From contig CAJNOJ010000044.1 of NCBI GenBank assembly GCA_905250025.1, forward strand, positions 186,001 to 250,000: a stretch of 64,000 bases of DNA, written 5' to 3'. Source of the stretch: Adineta ricciae. Lineage: Eukaryota > Rotifera > Eurotatoria > Adinetida > Adinetidae. Each line of letters starts with the position of its first letter. Position 1 is the stretch's first letter. Under the pieces are notes generated by a model that worked only from the letters and a program-made list of their open reading frames with translations, made no database searches and was not told the origin of the DNA. Both the position numbers and the translations under genes were made by a program. Positions 1-14,061 of the stretch are shown here, one piece after another.

Positions 1-743
1 ACTTCGTGAAAATGCTTCTACAACACAAGCAGCTATGCGTTCATCGGACAGTAATGAAAATATTTTCTTCCGAGCGACTAATGGACATTTGTTGAATGGA
101 TTTCTAAATCTGGACTTTTCATCAACGACAGCAGCAACGATGAACGGAAATCGTAATGGCAATAATAACTTTGCACAGTATCGTTCAACGCCCTGTCTAA
201 CCGAAGATCATCACGAGCAAAATGTTCTCTCACTTGTGAAACAGTTACGAAAAAATCATACGTATGATTAAAGCAAACTTCTCCAGAAATAAATCTGTAA
301 ATATTCGTTTGTTTAGCAAATCTCTCATCAATGAATCAGAGTGCTCTGTAGCCAATCAGATCTTTCACATAGAACACATGGACGATGATCATCGTGTTCC
401 AACGTGTCAAATCCCTCGTGTGGTCTATCAGGGTCAGTCAATTAATAAACCCGTTCCAGCGGCCATGGGCGGTATAAAAGTACTTCCACTTAGCCCAGTC
501 ACATCTTATCCAACGCAACGTCTATTAAAATCTTCTTGTTCTTCGTCATCAGTTAAACCCAGACGTGTTGCTTCATTTACTATTGCTGATACCGAGTTAC
601 CGATTGATTATAGACAATATCTGCGTCACACGGATCAAGCTGTCTATCTCTATGGTGACGAGAAACAGCGTCAACAGCAACAACAACAACAACAACAACA
701 ACGTTTAATAACGTTGGAACACTCGTTAGGATATTTTCCGTAA
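1..743 (+). CDS. 3' end of an unrecognised protein with a polyQ tract (5' partial)
   Basis: The reading frame is open from base 2, so the gene starts left of the window. An intron at 262-316 (GT..TTTGTTTAG) joins exon 1 (to 261) to a last exon 317-743 in phase, ending in TAA. The visible protein is about 220 residues, rich in Ser, Asn and Arg and of low complexity. It contains short conserved-looking patches (CQIPRVVYQGQ, VASFTIADTELPIDYRQYL) and a run of about ten glutamines near the C-terminus. I recognise no domain. It could be a cytoskeletal or signalling protein tail; that is a guess. Confidence 0.6.
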
Positions 744-804
744 TATTTTCTTTCGTTGTTGTACACATATATGCATACAGATAAAATCGAGTTAAACTAC
801 TTAC

Positions 805-1577
805 GGTCGTTATTTGCTTTTGTACGTTGACGATAGTCGATGAGACGCGCGCGAACTGCTTCATAGCCATCATTATTAAACCCGTAACTGTTGAGAAGAA
901 AGGACGAAGGTTTATTTTAAAGATTTTGAATATTTCGAACTCACCGATTGATTACCGCACGATCTTCTGTGAGACGAAAGACACGAGGTTTTTCATTACC
1001 GGCTTGTGGTTTCGGTGTAACTGTTCCTGAATAGGAGAAAATTCTTAGTCATGAAGAAACTAAACCCTTTCCTACCAATTTCAATAAATCCAAAGCCAAA
1101 CTTTGTTAATCCATCAATCGCTTCACCATTCTTATCAAAACCAGCAGCTAGACCAATAGGATTTTTAAATCGTCTATTCCATACAGTGGAATGCTAAAAT
1201 CAAATGAACTTGTTCATCATTGATTACAGGAGAGAATAACATCTCGCTTTGATATGAATCCTTCTGTTTTAAGTTTGCTAACCAGAATCGGATCATCGAT
1301 GGTTTTCATTCGAGGAACAAGCCCAAATTTAGCCATTTGTATCGAAAATCGATGTACGGTTTCCGGATCGATCCATCGTAAGGTTGGCATGACAACTTCT
1401 TCATAAAATCGTTCGCTACCCATAAGCAGATTTGCACCAACAAAGACAAAACTTCCTCCAACACACGCTTTAAATGCACTACGTAATCGCGGCTGGGGTA
1501 AAAAGAGCAAAGAGAGAATCAACTAGAGTTCATAGCAAAATGATTTGACTAACTGTTATAATAATTCGTGGTACCAT
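805..1577 (-). CDS. DHODH: dihydroorotate dehydrogenase (quinone), 5' half only
   Basis: Class 2 DHODH oxidises dihydroorotate in pyrimidine synthesis at the inner mitochondrial membrane. Five exons read in phase on the minus strand: 1577-1554, 1492-1241, 1193-1076, 1026-945 and 887-805, with introns of 47-61 bp. The product opens MVPRIIIT, has the N-terminal membrane helix ([12 protein letters not shown]), then [23 protein letters not shown], and the flavin-site run [43 protein letters not shown] and AVINRYGFNNDG. About 186 codons are present where the family has about 395. Exon 5 ends with a good donor (GTAAGT), but the next bases to the left hold the unrelated plus-strand polyQ gene, so the catalytic C-terminal half is not visible. 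It is either a truncated gene, an assembly break, or one with an unusually long intron. Confidence 0.85.
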
Positions 1578-1708
1578 CTTGAATAAAAAGGATCTTTTCG
1601 GAGTATATTAATGAGAAGAAGAGGTGAGTTTATAGTACAAAAAAAAGGAATATTTTATTAATAAAAATTATTTTTACAAAATAAGTCCAAAAATAGACAG
1701 GCTTAACT

Positions 1709-2966
1709 CTAGAGAAGTGAAGTAGATCTTTCAGGTCCATTTTCGTCTTCACCAAAGTAGAGAACACCTTGCAAATTTAGTAAGCATTCGGCTGCTTTGT
1801 GTAATTCTTCGAATGTATTGGGATCTATGCGAATAAAAACATCTTGGATCAACAAAACACGCAAATTGTCAGCAAAATCACCTACCTATCAGAGCCAATT
1901 CAGCAGCATCGCCATCAATTAACTGACTGTCGGGAATTTGTAAATCTTCAAGTAAATTGTTCGATTCTGAAACAATGCAAACAAAACTTATTTGCTAAAT
2001 TGATATATTTCTTCAACATACCGTCTATAGACGATGATGACTCATTCGATACTTTATCTAAAGCAATTCAATTTAGTACCGGATCTATCATCTGAGCAAG
2101 TGAAATATACCTATTTCTGTTTCGTTGTCATCGTCGATAATATGCACTTGTCTGATCAATTTATCTAGAAATTGACTTGAGAAATGTTGATTTCTTATTT
2201 AAGATTTACTTTGCTCTTCAAGTGCTTGTTTATCAATTGTCCAGTTTTTTTTCTTATCCTCTTGATTTTGTTGATGGCGACTGGTTTTAAAATGCTTCAT
2301 CATGTTACTATAAGATTTAAATTTCATCTGACATATATTACAAATGTATGGTCGAGCATCGGTATGCAGGCGCACATGTCGACGCATATTCCGTATCGAC
2401 CAACACCGACAAGCACATAAATCACACGTATAACTTGAACGAAAATGAAACAATTAACAAAGAACGATTTGTTTTTAGTATTTTACCTAGTAGTATTCTT
2501 TTCTTTCGATTGCTTTCGACGAATAATGATTTGATCGGCTGATATATGTTCAGTTTGTACAGCGGAAGAAGACGGTGGAGGCGGTGATGGCATATGAATG
2601 ATGGGTATGGAAGTCCTACTGAGTGGCTTACGTCGTTGAATAGAACTAGTGATTTTTCCATTTGTGATTGTTGTACAACGAGTTGAGGAGATCTTCATCG
2701 CTCGTTTTAAATGTGACAAACGTTTTCCGTGTTGGTATAAAGCACTGCTAGAACGAAATTGTCTTTCGCATACATTACACCGAAATTGATTGGTATTCTA
2801 GAGTTTATCGGAAGAATTTACATGTCACCTGTTTCGTAGAAGTCACTTACAGATACAGGATTCGTCACCGATGGATCATCATCATTGGTTGTTGTGTTTC
2901 CATTCTGGAAAGAGTTCAAATGTAAAAAACATGTACGAATATAATTTCGATACTTACTATGCTCAT
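1709..2966 (-). CDS. C2H2 zinc-finger protein (300 aa, eight exons)
   Basis: Eight exons join in phase (2966-2958, 2904-2851, 2797-2487, 2433-2210, 2164-2111, 2057-2022, 1966-1886, 1842-1709) to give 300 residues ending in TAG. It carries three C2H2 fingers. The first (FRCNVCERQF...HGKRLSH) has an H-x5-H spacing. After a Pro/Ser linker come a canonical pair, YTCDLCACRC...HVRLH and YICNICQMKF...HFKTSRH, separated by a TGEKP-like linker (HTDARPY). The tail is acidic (HIIDDDNETEI, DSQLIDGDAAELALI). It is likely a nuclear DNA- or RNA-binding regulator. I cannot assign an orthologue. The first coding exon is only nine bases, and the start was chosen as the only in-phase ATG before it. Confidence 0.75.
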
Positions 2967-3201
2967 TGTATTGAACCGTTCAATCTCGGTTTCTGAAGTG
3001 AAAGAGATTTTCTTTAGAATCAGAATGAGTATATGTTTTCCTGTGGGTTTTTTTTCTTTTTTATTAATCGAAAAAATAGCTAATCAGTACTAAAGAGCAA
3101 AAGAGAAACAGTTCATTTGCCTACACATAGAAAAAAAAACCACTGAACGGGAGAAACATCATTTCAAAAAGAACTGAAAAACAAAATAAACTAATCAGCA
3201 A

Positions 3202-3614
3202 CTATTCCCATCGTGCGAGAATATCAGCCTCTTTGAAGATGAAGTATTCTTTGTTTTCTATTTCGACTTTAGTGCCACCATATTCTGGTAAAAGAACTTT
3301 ATCACCGACTTGAACACTCACTGGAACTTGAGTACCATCCTGAAAGAAAAAGAAACCTTTCGTTCAAGTACGACGATAGTTCAATTCACCTACTTTTTGT
3401 CTAACACCCTTACCAACGGCAACAACAGTAGCGTTGAGAATTTTGCCAATGGATTTTTCAGGTATATGAATACCACCTTTGGTTGTTGTTTCCTTAGCGA
3501 ATCGTTCGACAAGTACACGATCGAATAAGGGAATAATACGTTTCAATGCTGCTGCCTATTGATAGAAAATTTCGAAATCATCTTCTAGTTTATCAGTCTT
3601 ATCGTACTTACCAT
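3202..3614 (-). CDS. HSPE1: 10-kDa mitochondrial heat-shock protein (co-chaperonin)
   Basis: HSP10/GroES caps the HSP60 ring in the mitochondrial matrix. Three coding exons (3614-3612, 3555-3394, 3339-3202) give 100 residues, close to the usual 102. The product starts MAAALKRIIPLFDRVLVER, holds the mobile-loop region (AKETTTKGGIHIPEKS), then VVAVGKG, VGDKVLLPEYGGTKVE and ends ADILARWE. The first coding exon is just the ATG, followed at once by the donor GTAAGT. The gene lies head to head with HSP60, the arrangement known in most animals, so the two are probably co-induced. Confidence 0.95.
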
Positions 3615-6029
<2,415 letters not shown>

Positions 6030-8597
6030 AAGAATAGCGAAATATTAAAATGACCTTCTAGAACAGTTTTTTGTTAACTTTGTGTTTTCTTTGTTCTTGC
6101 GTTTTCTATTTTTCTTGTCGGCCGTTGTATACCTTATAGGAAATACATAAAAAAGCGATCAATGCTGATGACAGTGATCAAGATGAGAGACTAAATGAAC
6201 TCATTTAGTGAAATTAACATCTATACAAAGAAATGAAGAAGATGAACCATCGAGAGAATCTCAAGAATTACAAAAAGAAATTGAGATTTGCTAATTGTTG
6301 GATACTGTTCTGTTCAATATTCTTTATCAGCAAGTTCATTACTTTTCTGTTTCATTGCACAGATGAAAACAGCTATACGACCTGATAAGATTTCTCTCAA
6401 TCAATTGATAAGAAAATAAGTCAGCATGAAAACACTGCAACTCAGATCAATGTACGCATGTACATCTGATAGTAACATTGTAAAACTTTTATGTCATCCA
6501 TCGACGACAACTCGGAACATATTCGTTAATTTATAAATTGACATTTCAAACCACGATGACCTTTTTCTTGAACAAAAAATTTGTTTATTTTCATCTCATT
6601 CAGTTGCCATCTTCATCATATGAGAGATTCAACATGCCTCTTGATGATTATTAGCAAAATCAATTTGCAATTAGTGTATCATAAGTTATCAGTATTGTAT
6701 ACATGACATACATGAGATCGATAACATCCGGAGTGTGAAAAAGATAGGAGACAGTTGCTCCACCTCAATATCTATTCGAAACATATGTGAAATTCAATGA
6801 CAGCTCTTCACTCTCGTTAGTTCTTCTCAATTAATTTCAGGCAGAAAAAAAGCGATTATTTGATGTCTGAATTTCAACTTGATTATGTTTTGTCGGCATG
6901 TTAATATAAGTATCAAACTAAGAGTATTAGATATTTTTCTCCTTGATAGAATTAGAACACAACGTCGGCAATCGTTGATATTTCTTTGTATCTATCTTCA
7001 TCTTTTGATTAGAAGACGAAATATCTTGTTTGTATACAATTCATTGTTGTCTTTATAGACATTTGCTATTGAAGAGTTTTACAGCCTCTTTCTCGCATCT
7101 GAGAAAAGAAGAAAAAAGAGTCAATGCATGCGCACAGACATACAAAATCTTATCTCATTTGTTCTCTTGGCTTCTTCTCCTAGAAGGAAATTCAATTAGA
7201 ATCAGGAAAATAGGTATAAGACGTTTGTAGTTGTCCGACGCAAGCAAAAAAAACAATAATAAGAAAAGAAGAAGAAAAAAGATGATCATGAACACATACA
7301 CACACACATATAGAAAACAGATCATCTTACACACATAAAAAACATCTTTAACAAATGGCATCGGTCGCACGCGACTTTCCTTTACATGTTCAATTATCTT
7401 TTCTTCTTCGCTCTTTTTTGTATTGTCATATGGCGTTTTTCCAGTTGACTACTAATATACTAATATAAGTATCGAGTGACTTTTTTAATCGATGAATAGA
7501 AAAAACAGAGTGACGAATAGGAAAAAGTGTTGTTATTTTGTTCAATGAATAGAAACACCTTGAAAGGAAAAAAAAATAGGAAATACCTGGTGAGAATCAA
7601 TTTCTTAAACTAAACGCCCTCCTACCAATCAATGACGGACATCCGGATTCTATCTGGCATTTCTTTTCTTTTCTTTTCTTTTTTTTGTAATAACCCATCC
7701 ATCCGTTATTGAAATAGGAAATAAGTGACCATATTCATCACTTCATTTAAAGAGAAAGAGAACAAGATCCAATATAGATTGATTTCTTTTTCTATGCCGA
7801 TGTATTATAGAGAGACTCCATTTTCCACTTCAAAACGATTCTGTATCTTGAGTGTTTACTGCTTCTCTTTCCTCCTCGCTTTCTCTCTTAGTCAAAACGA
7901 TAGTTATATGTGTGAATAGCTCAACATTTCCGGCACAACTTTATATTTGTATTTAGCTACCTGTTCATGCGCTTATAGGCAAGCAGATTGCCGACAACGG
8001 ATTAATATGATCAGCAACAACGAGTCAACTAATCGAAAAAAAGGAAAAAGAAATGACAAAAATGAGCTTGTCTCTTACGCACGAATGGCATAATTGAGTT
8101 TTTGATTTGTTCGATTGGACAATAACATAACACGAAATCATTTCTTCGATGAATGTTTCAAATGTGCAAATCAATTCTATCTCGAGAAAGTTACGACATG
8201 AATACACCTGCATAGTAAACGATTAATTCTCTTGTATTTTTCTATTGAGTATTCAATCGAAGTATTGATACAAGAGATTTTCTCAATTAGAATGATTGCG
8301 TGTTGATTTTTATTGGATAAGATTTCAATGATCTATTTAATCTGTTCTACAAATAAATTGACGGACAGAACTTCTCTTTCTCTCGCTCTCTCTCGCTCTT
8401 CGCTTGCCAATGATGTATCTTATCAAATGATATTTATTGAGATTAATTCAAAATACTTGATGACAAGCATTTTAACATCACTGCCAATTGAATGAGAAAT
8501 TACTAGTTGAAGTTGAAGACGTCGAAAGTCGGCTATCTTCTCTTTTGTTGTTTTGTCGACAACATCTGAGTGGCTCTTCATCAGCATTGCAATATCA

Positions 8598-8617
<20 letters not shown>
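6030..8617. other. gene-poor intergenic stretch downstream of HSP60
   Basis: About 2.6 kb with no convincing gene on either strand; open frames here are short and AT-driven. It has A/T-rich sequence, a (TTTTC)n run near 7660-7686, a CT/TC run near 8375-8402 and a (TA)n microsatellite at about 8600-8624 that borders the FoxD duplication. At 6150-6300 two short coding-like pieces occur (such as NADDSDQDERLNELI), too short to call. The stretch could hold FoxD regulatory DNA. Confidence 0.5.
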
Positions 8618-8632
<15 letters not shown>

Positions 8633-9204
8633 CACATCCAGACATCGATAAGGTCATATTATCACCTCATCACCTGCATCTATTGAAGAAACAGCCTGAG
8701 GCTTGTTACTAAACATATACACTTTATTTCTTTTTTTTTTGTTGTGGCAATATATACTAATAGAAAATGTCTGTTGGTTTGTTCTCTCTCTCCTCCTTGT
8801 AGTATTACTATTCGATAGCAGAGTAATGATGATTATGATTGCAAAAACGAGAAGATCTTTTGCATGAATACTCAAAATATTTACTTAGCGTTTGTTCGTC
8901 GACGACAAGAAAAAAGAAAAGGAAGAAAAATGCAGAATGACACAGTTTCTATCGTTTTTTTTATCGCACACTCGCGCTCGTTTCGATAGTATTTTCTTCG
9001 GTTGTTGATTGGTTCTGTTGATGTATGTGTATGTTCGCAGAAAGAATACTTTCACATGTCAATCTACACGCACATACATGAGAGAGCTGATGGGATTGGC
9101 CGTTACGATAATATTTTTTCTTTTTCTCTCTTTCTCTCATTGCCGATCGTAAATCGATCTCTCTCTCTCTCTGTCTTATGCGCGCGCGCTCTCGCCCTAT
9201 TGAA

Positions 9205-9285
9205 ATGACGACAACGAACGGAAATGAGCAGCAAACAGTCAGTATTACCCCATCGGAAATAGCCAAGCAGATCAGTCGTCTGTGA
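9205..9285 (+). other. candidate upstream ORF or short exon, copy A (26 codons)
   Basis: ATG to TGA encodes a 26-residue peptide beginning MTTTNGNEQQ and ending SEIAKQISRL, about 280 bp upstream of the FoxD start. The TGA overlaps a GTGAAGGTGAG stretch that resembles a splice donor, so it could be a leader exon. The second repeat copy has the same peptide with one silent change. Function is unknown. Confidence 0.3.
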
Positions 9286-9562
9286 AGGTGAGAAAAAAGA
9301 GAAACACATACACAGAGAGAAAGAGTAAGCGAGAGACAGAGAGAGAGAAAACTTTTCTCATAACAATCATAGAATAACATAAGATACTTTTGGGAAAAAA
9401 AGATCTTTTTACATATATAATAATCGTCATTCGTCAGTTGTTCGCTTGCTTACGTATATATTTTTCTTTGAGTCTATTGATGTTCTTTTCCTTCTCCATC
9501 TTCTTCTACAATTATCAAAATTGTTTCTAAATCACATTCCTTTAAACCAATCCTTCTCATAA

Positions 9563-10559
9563 ATGACAAACAAAATCGAAACAACAACACCAACGACGAC
9601 AACAACAACAACATCGTCATCAATTGATGATGAATTACTCGTTGATGTTGTTAGTCTCAATGGCAATAGTAGTTTATGTGTTGATTCCTCTCATCATACA
9701 TCATCATCGTCAACTCCATCTTCTTCACCGAATCATTCAATCGATTCAAGTCCGCATTCACCAACATCATCCCTATGTGGTGAAATGGAAGATGAGCATA
9801 CCGATTCCACGAAGAAATCCTTATCAACAAAACAGCATATTGTCAAACCACCTTATTCTTACATTGCATTGATCACTATGGCTATCTTACAATCCCCTAC
9901 ACGGCGTTTAACATTAAGTGGTATCTGTGAATTTATTATGAATCGTTTTCCTTACTATAAAGAACGTTTTCCTGCATGGCAGAACTCAATACGTCATAAC
10001 CTTAGTTTAAACGATTGTTTTCTGAAAATTCCACGCTCACCAGGAAATCCCGGTAAGATTCGTGCGGAAAATAAATTAACAAAATCAATTTATTTTCTCT
10101 TTAGGAAAAGGAAATTATTGGACATTGGATCCTGCAAGCGAGAATATGTTTGATAATGGTTCATTCTTACGTCGTCGGAAACGTTTCAAACGCATGAATC
10201 AGCATCATCATCATCATCATTCAGCATGCTTTCATCATGGACCGATGCTACCTTCATCGGCAGCTGCACCGCCACCATCATTTCCTCCAATTCCATATCC
10301 ATTTCTTGCTGTATCATCACCATCGAAACGATGTTTTCCAGTTTTACCTCCCCCGTTACCATTACTTCCTCCTCCCCCGCCAATTCTACCAATGGTTCAT
10401 CACAATCCGAAATCCAAAACTCCATTCACTATCGATAATCTGATTGGCAATACGAAATCATCATCATTATCGACCTCTTCGTCCTCCTCTTCTTCATCAT
10501 CATCATCAAATATCAATTCAGTATTAACGATAACTAATCGAGAAACATTTCGTGTATAA
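9563..10559 (+). CDS. FoxD-type forkhead transcription factor, copy A
   Basis: Two exons (9563-10052 and 10105-10559, intron 52 bp) give 314 residues. After a Thr/Ser/acidic N-terminus comes a forkhead domain (about residues 93-190): [66 protein letters not shown], then [16 protein letters not shown]. The LSGICEFI and [11 protein letters not shown] forms are those of the FoxD class. The tail has a His run, Pro-rich segments, a Groucho-recruiting eh1-like motif (PFTIDNLIG) and a Ser run. It is likely a nuclear developmental regulator and repressor. The start ATG has a TAA just upstream in frame. The intron splits the forkhead at GNPG. Confidence 0.9.
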
Positions 10560-11330
10560 TTCTTGTTTCATTCATTCATTCATTCATTCTTTTTTTTGTA
10601 TCTATGTGCCACTTTTATTCTATATTTGACGACTAGTCAGTGAGAGCATGTTTGCCCGTTTGTTTTCTTTTTTTATATATATATATATTCACGTATATAC
10701 ATATATAAAATAATAATAACATTGCGACCAATGAAAAAAAATCTTCATCTCAGCAAGAAGAATGATCGGTCATATGTAAACTGATAAGAAATATGTTCTT
10801 GTCTAGTTTTACAACTCTTTTTTTTGTCATGAAAGCAATAAATTAATGTATAACACGAATCATTATTCTCAAGTAAATCAAATAGTCGATAGTTCTTATG
10901 TTTACTTCTTGTAAACAGAAACATGTATATACAATCGAGCCAAACTAAAACGAATCTCTCAAGCATTGTTTTCTGTTTAAATATATATATATATGTCGTG
11001 TCCATCTGTATCATCATCATAAATAAAAAAGAAATAGAGCTTCTTGTCACCCAATGAGTGTGTTGAAAGATTTTCATCTGTTTCTGATGATGATAATACC
11101 CTTGTATATACACATGAGTATCTGTTCGTTGTTAATCATATATATTAGACTGCTGCTTTCTCTTTTAGATGTATGTTTTGATGAATCGCTTTCTCGTTTG
11201 TACCAACACAAAAGTCAAAATAAACAAAAGGATAAATATCAATTGTTGTTATTCCAACGAGATGTGTGTGTATCTACGCTCTCTTCTGCACAATTATCCA
11301 CAATAAGGAGGAAACAACATGTCGTCAGTC

Positions 11331-11331
11331 N
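11331..11331. other. single undetermined base (N) at the repeat junction
   Basis: The only N in the window sits exactly between copy 1 and copy 2 of the 2.7-kb repeat. A lone N there is what a scaffolder or consensus caller leaves where two contigs or reads disagree. Confidence 0.95.
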
Positions 11332-11930
11332 ATATATATTTATATACACATCCAGACATCGATAAGGTCATATTATCACCTCATCACCTGCATCTATTGA
11401 AGAAACAGCCTGAGGCTTGTTACTAAACATATACACTTTATTTCTTTTTTTTGTGTTGTGGCAATATATACTAATAGAAAATGTCTGTTGATTTTTTTCT
11501 CTCTCTCCTCCTCGTAGTATTACTATTCGATAGCAGAGTAATGATGATTATGATTGCAAAAACGAGAAGATCTTTTGCATGAATACTCAAAATATTTACT
11601 TAGCGTTTGTTCGTCGACGACAAGAAAAAGCAAAGGAAGAAAAAATGCAGAATGACACAGTTTCTATCGTTTTTTTTTATCGCACACTCGCGCTCGTTTC
11701 GATAGTATTTTCTTCGATTGTTGATTGGTTCTGTTGATGTATGTGTATGTTCGCAGAAAGAATACTTTCACATGTCAATCTATACGCACATACATGAGAG
11801 AGCTGATGGGATTGGCCGTTACGATAATATTTTTTCTTTTTCTCTCTTTCTCTCATTGCCGATCGTAAATCGATCTCTTTCTCTCTCTCTTTCTCTCTGT
11901 CTTATGCGCGCGCGCTCTCGCCCTATTGAA

Positions 11931-12011
11931 ATGACGACAACGAACGGAAATGAGCAGCAAACAGTCAGCATTACCCCATCGGAAATAGCCAAGCAGATCA
12001 GTCGTCTGTGA
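11931..12011 (+). other. candidate upstream ORF or short exon, copy B (26 codons)
   Basis: Counterpart of 9205-9285. It encodes the same 26-residue peptide; the single base difference (AGT to AGC) is silent for serine. The same donor-like GTGAAGGTGAG covers its stop. Confidence 0.3.
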
Positions 12012-12287
12012 AGGTGAGAAAAAAGAGAAACACATACACAGAGAGAAAGAGTAAGCGAGAGACAGAGAGGGAGAAAACTTTTCTCATAACAATCATAGAA
12101 TAACATAAGATACTTTTGGGAAAAAAGATCTTTTTACATATATAATAATCGTCATTCGTCAGTTGTTCGCTTGCTTACATATATATTTTTCTTTGAGTCT
12201 ATTGATGTTCTTTTCCTTCTCCGTCTTCTTCTACAATTATCAAAACTGTTTCTAAATCACATTCCTTAAAACCAATCCTTCTCATAA

Positions 12288-13290
12288 ATGACAAATAAAA
12301 TCGAAACAACAACATCAACGACGACAATAACAACATCGTCGTCAATTGATGATGAATTACTTGTTGATGTTGTTAGTCTTAATGGCAATAGTAGTTTATG
12401 TATTGATTCCTCTCATCATACATCATCATCGTCAACTCCATCTTCTTCACCGAATCATTCAATCGATTCAAGTCCGCATTCACCAACATCATCCTTATGT
12501 GGTGAAATGGAAGATGAACATACAAATTCCACGAAGAAATCCTCATCAACGAAACAGCATATTGTCAAACCACCTTATTCCTACATTGCATTGATCACAA
12601 TGGCTATCTTACAATCTCCTACACGTCGTTTAACATTAAGTGGTATCTGTGAATTTATTATGAATCGTTTCCCTTATTATAAAGAACGTTTTCCTGCATG
12701 GCAGAACTCAATACGTCATAATCTTAGCTTAAACGATTGTTTTCTGAAAATTCCACGTTCACCAGGAAATCCTGGTAAGATTCGTACGGAAAATGAATTA
12801 ACAAAATCAATTTATTTTTTTCTCTTTAGGAAAAGGAAATTATTGGACATTGGATCCTGCAAGCGAGAACATGTTTGATAATGGTTCATTCTTACGTCGT
12901 CGGAAACGTTTCAAACGCATGAATCAGCATCATCATCATCATCATCATTCAGCATGCTTTCATCATGGACCAATGCTACCTTCACCAGCAGCTGCACCGT
13001 CACCATCATTTCCTCCGATTCCATATCCATTTCTTGCGGTATCATCACCATCGAAACGATGTTTTCCAGTTTTACCTCCCCCGTTACCATTACTTCCTCC
13101 TCCACCTCCAATTGTACCAATGATTCATCACAATCCGAAATCCAAAACTCCATTCACTATCGATAATCTGATTGGTAATACGAAATCATCATCATTATCG
13201 ATCTCATCGTCCTCTTCTTCTTCTTCTTCTTCATCATCAAATATCAATTCAGTATTAACGATAACTAATCGAGAAACATTTCGTGTATAA
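12288..13290 (+). CDS. FoxD-type forkhead transcription factor, copy B
   Basis: Two exons (12288-12774, 12830-13290) give 315 residues. The forkhead domain is identical in amino acids to copy A although many third positions differ. Outside it there are about ten replacements (for example ILPMV to [14 protein letters not shown] to PSPAAAPSP) and length changes in the Thr, His and Ser runs. The eh1-like PFTIDNLIG is kept. The gene looks intact with the same intron position. It may be a paralogue or the other haplotype of copy A. Confidence 0.9.
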
Positions 13291-14061
13291 TTCTTGTTTC
13301 ATTCATTCATTCATTCATTCATTCATTTTTTTGTATCTATGTGCCACTTTTATTCTATATTTGACGACTAGTCAGTGAGAGCATGTTTGCCCGTTTGTTT
13401 TCTTTTTTTTTATATATCTATATTCACGTATATACATATATAAAATAATAATAACATTGCAACCAATGAGAAGAAAACCTCATCTCAACAAGAAGAATGA
13501 TCGGTCAGATGTAAACTGATAAGAAATATGTTCTTGTCTAGTTTTACAACTCTTTTTTTTTGTCATGAAAGCAATAAATTAATGTATAACACGAATCATT
13601 ATTCTCAAGTAAATCAATAGTCGATAGTTCTTATGTTTACTTCTTGTAAACAGAAACATGGATATACAATCGAGCCAAACTAAAACGAATCTCTCAAGCG
13701 TTATTTTCTGTTTAAATATGTACGTCGTGTCCATCTGTATCATCATCATAAATAAAAAAGAAATAGAGCTTCTTGTCACCCAATGAGTGTGTTGAAAGAT
13801 TTTCATCTGTTTCTGATGATGATAATACCCTTGTATACACACACATGAGTATCTGTTCGTTGTTAATCATATATATTAGACTGCTGCTTTCTCTTTTAGA
13901 TGTATGTTTTGATGAATCGCTTTCTCGTTTGTACCAACACAAAAGTCAAAATAAACAAAAGGATAAATATCAATTGTTGTTATTCCAACGAGATGTGTGT
14001 GTATCTATGCTCTCTTCTGCACAATTATCCACAATAAGGAGGAAACAACATGTCGTCAGTC

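Larger units (their letters stand above)
8618..11330 (+). repeat. 2.7-kb direct repeat, copy 1 (contains FoxD copy A)
   Basis: This 2713-bp segment matches 11332-14061 in the same orientation and order along its whole length, including intergenic, UTR and coding DNA, with scattered substitutions and short indels in homopolymers and microsatellites (by eye a few percent divergence). It begins inside a (TA)n tract and ends at 11330, directly before an undetermined base. It may be a true tandem duplication or a second haplotype placed next to the first. Confidence 0.9.
11332..14061 (+). repeat. 2.7-kb direct repeat, copy 2 (contains FoxD copy B)
   Basis: This is the 2730-bp partner of 8618-11330. 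It starts in the same (TA)n tract and ends at GTCGTCAGTC, after which the sequence is unique. Both flanking gene-free segments and the FoxD gene are present. Small indels relative to copy 1 fall mostly in A/T, CT and CAT runs. Confidence 0.9.

Noticed and set aside
580-873. Minus-strand frame with a long Val run
   Set aside because: It is the shadow of the plus-strand polyQ codons and crosses the DHODH exon 5 donor in the wrong phase.
6125-6300. Short coding-like pieces (NADDSDQDERLNELI and EEDEPSRESQELQKEIEI)
   Set aside because: Possibly the remains of an acidic coiled-coil gene, but too short, interrupted, and without a start or splice context.
8961-9380. 139-codon minus-strand frame in repeat copy 1 and its partner at 11819-12106
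   Set aside because: Built from CT/GA microsatellite translated as Leu/Ser/Cys and Arg/Glu runs; the two copies differ in length at the microsatellite.
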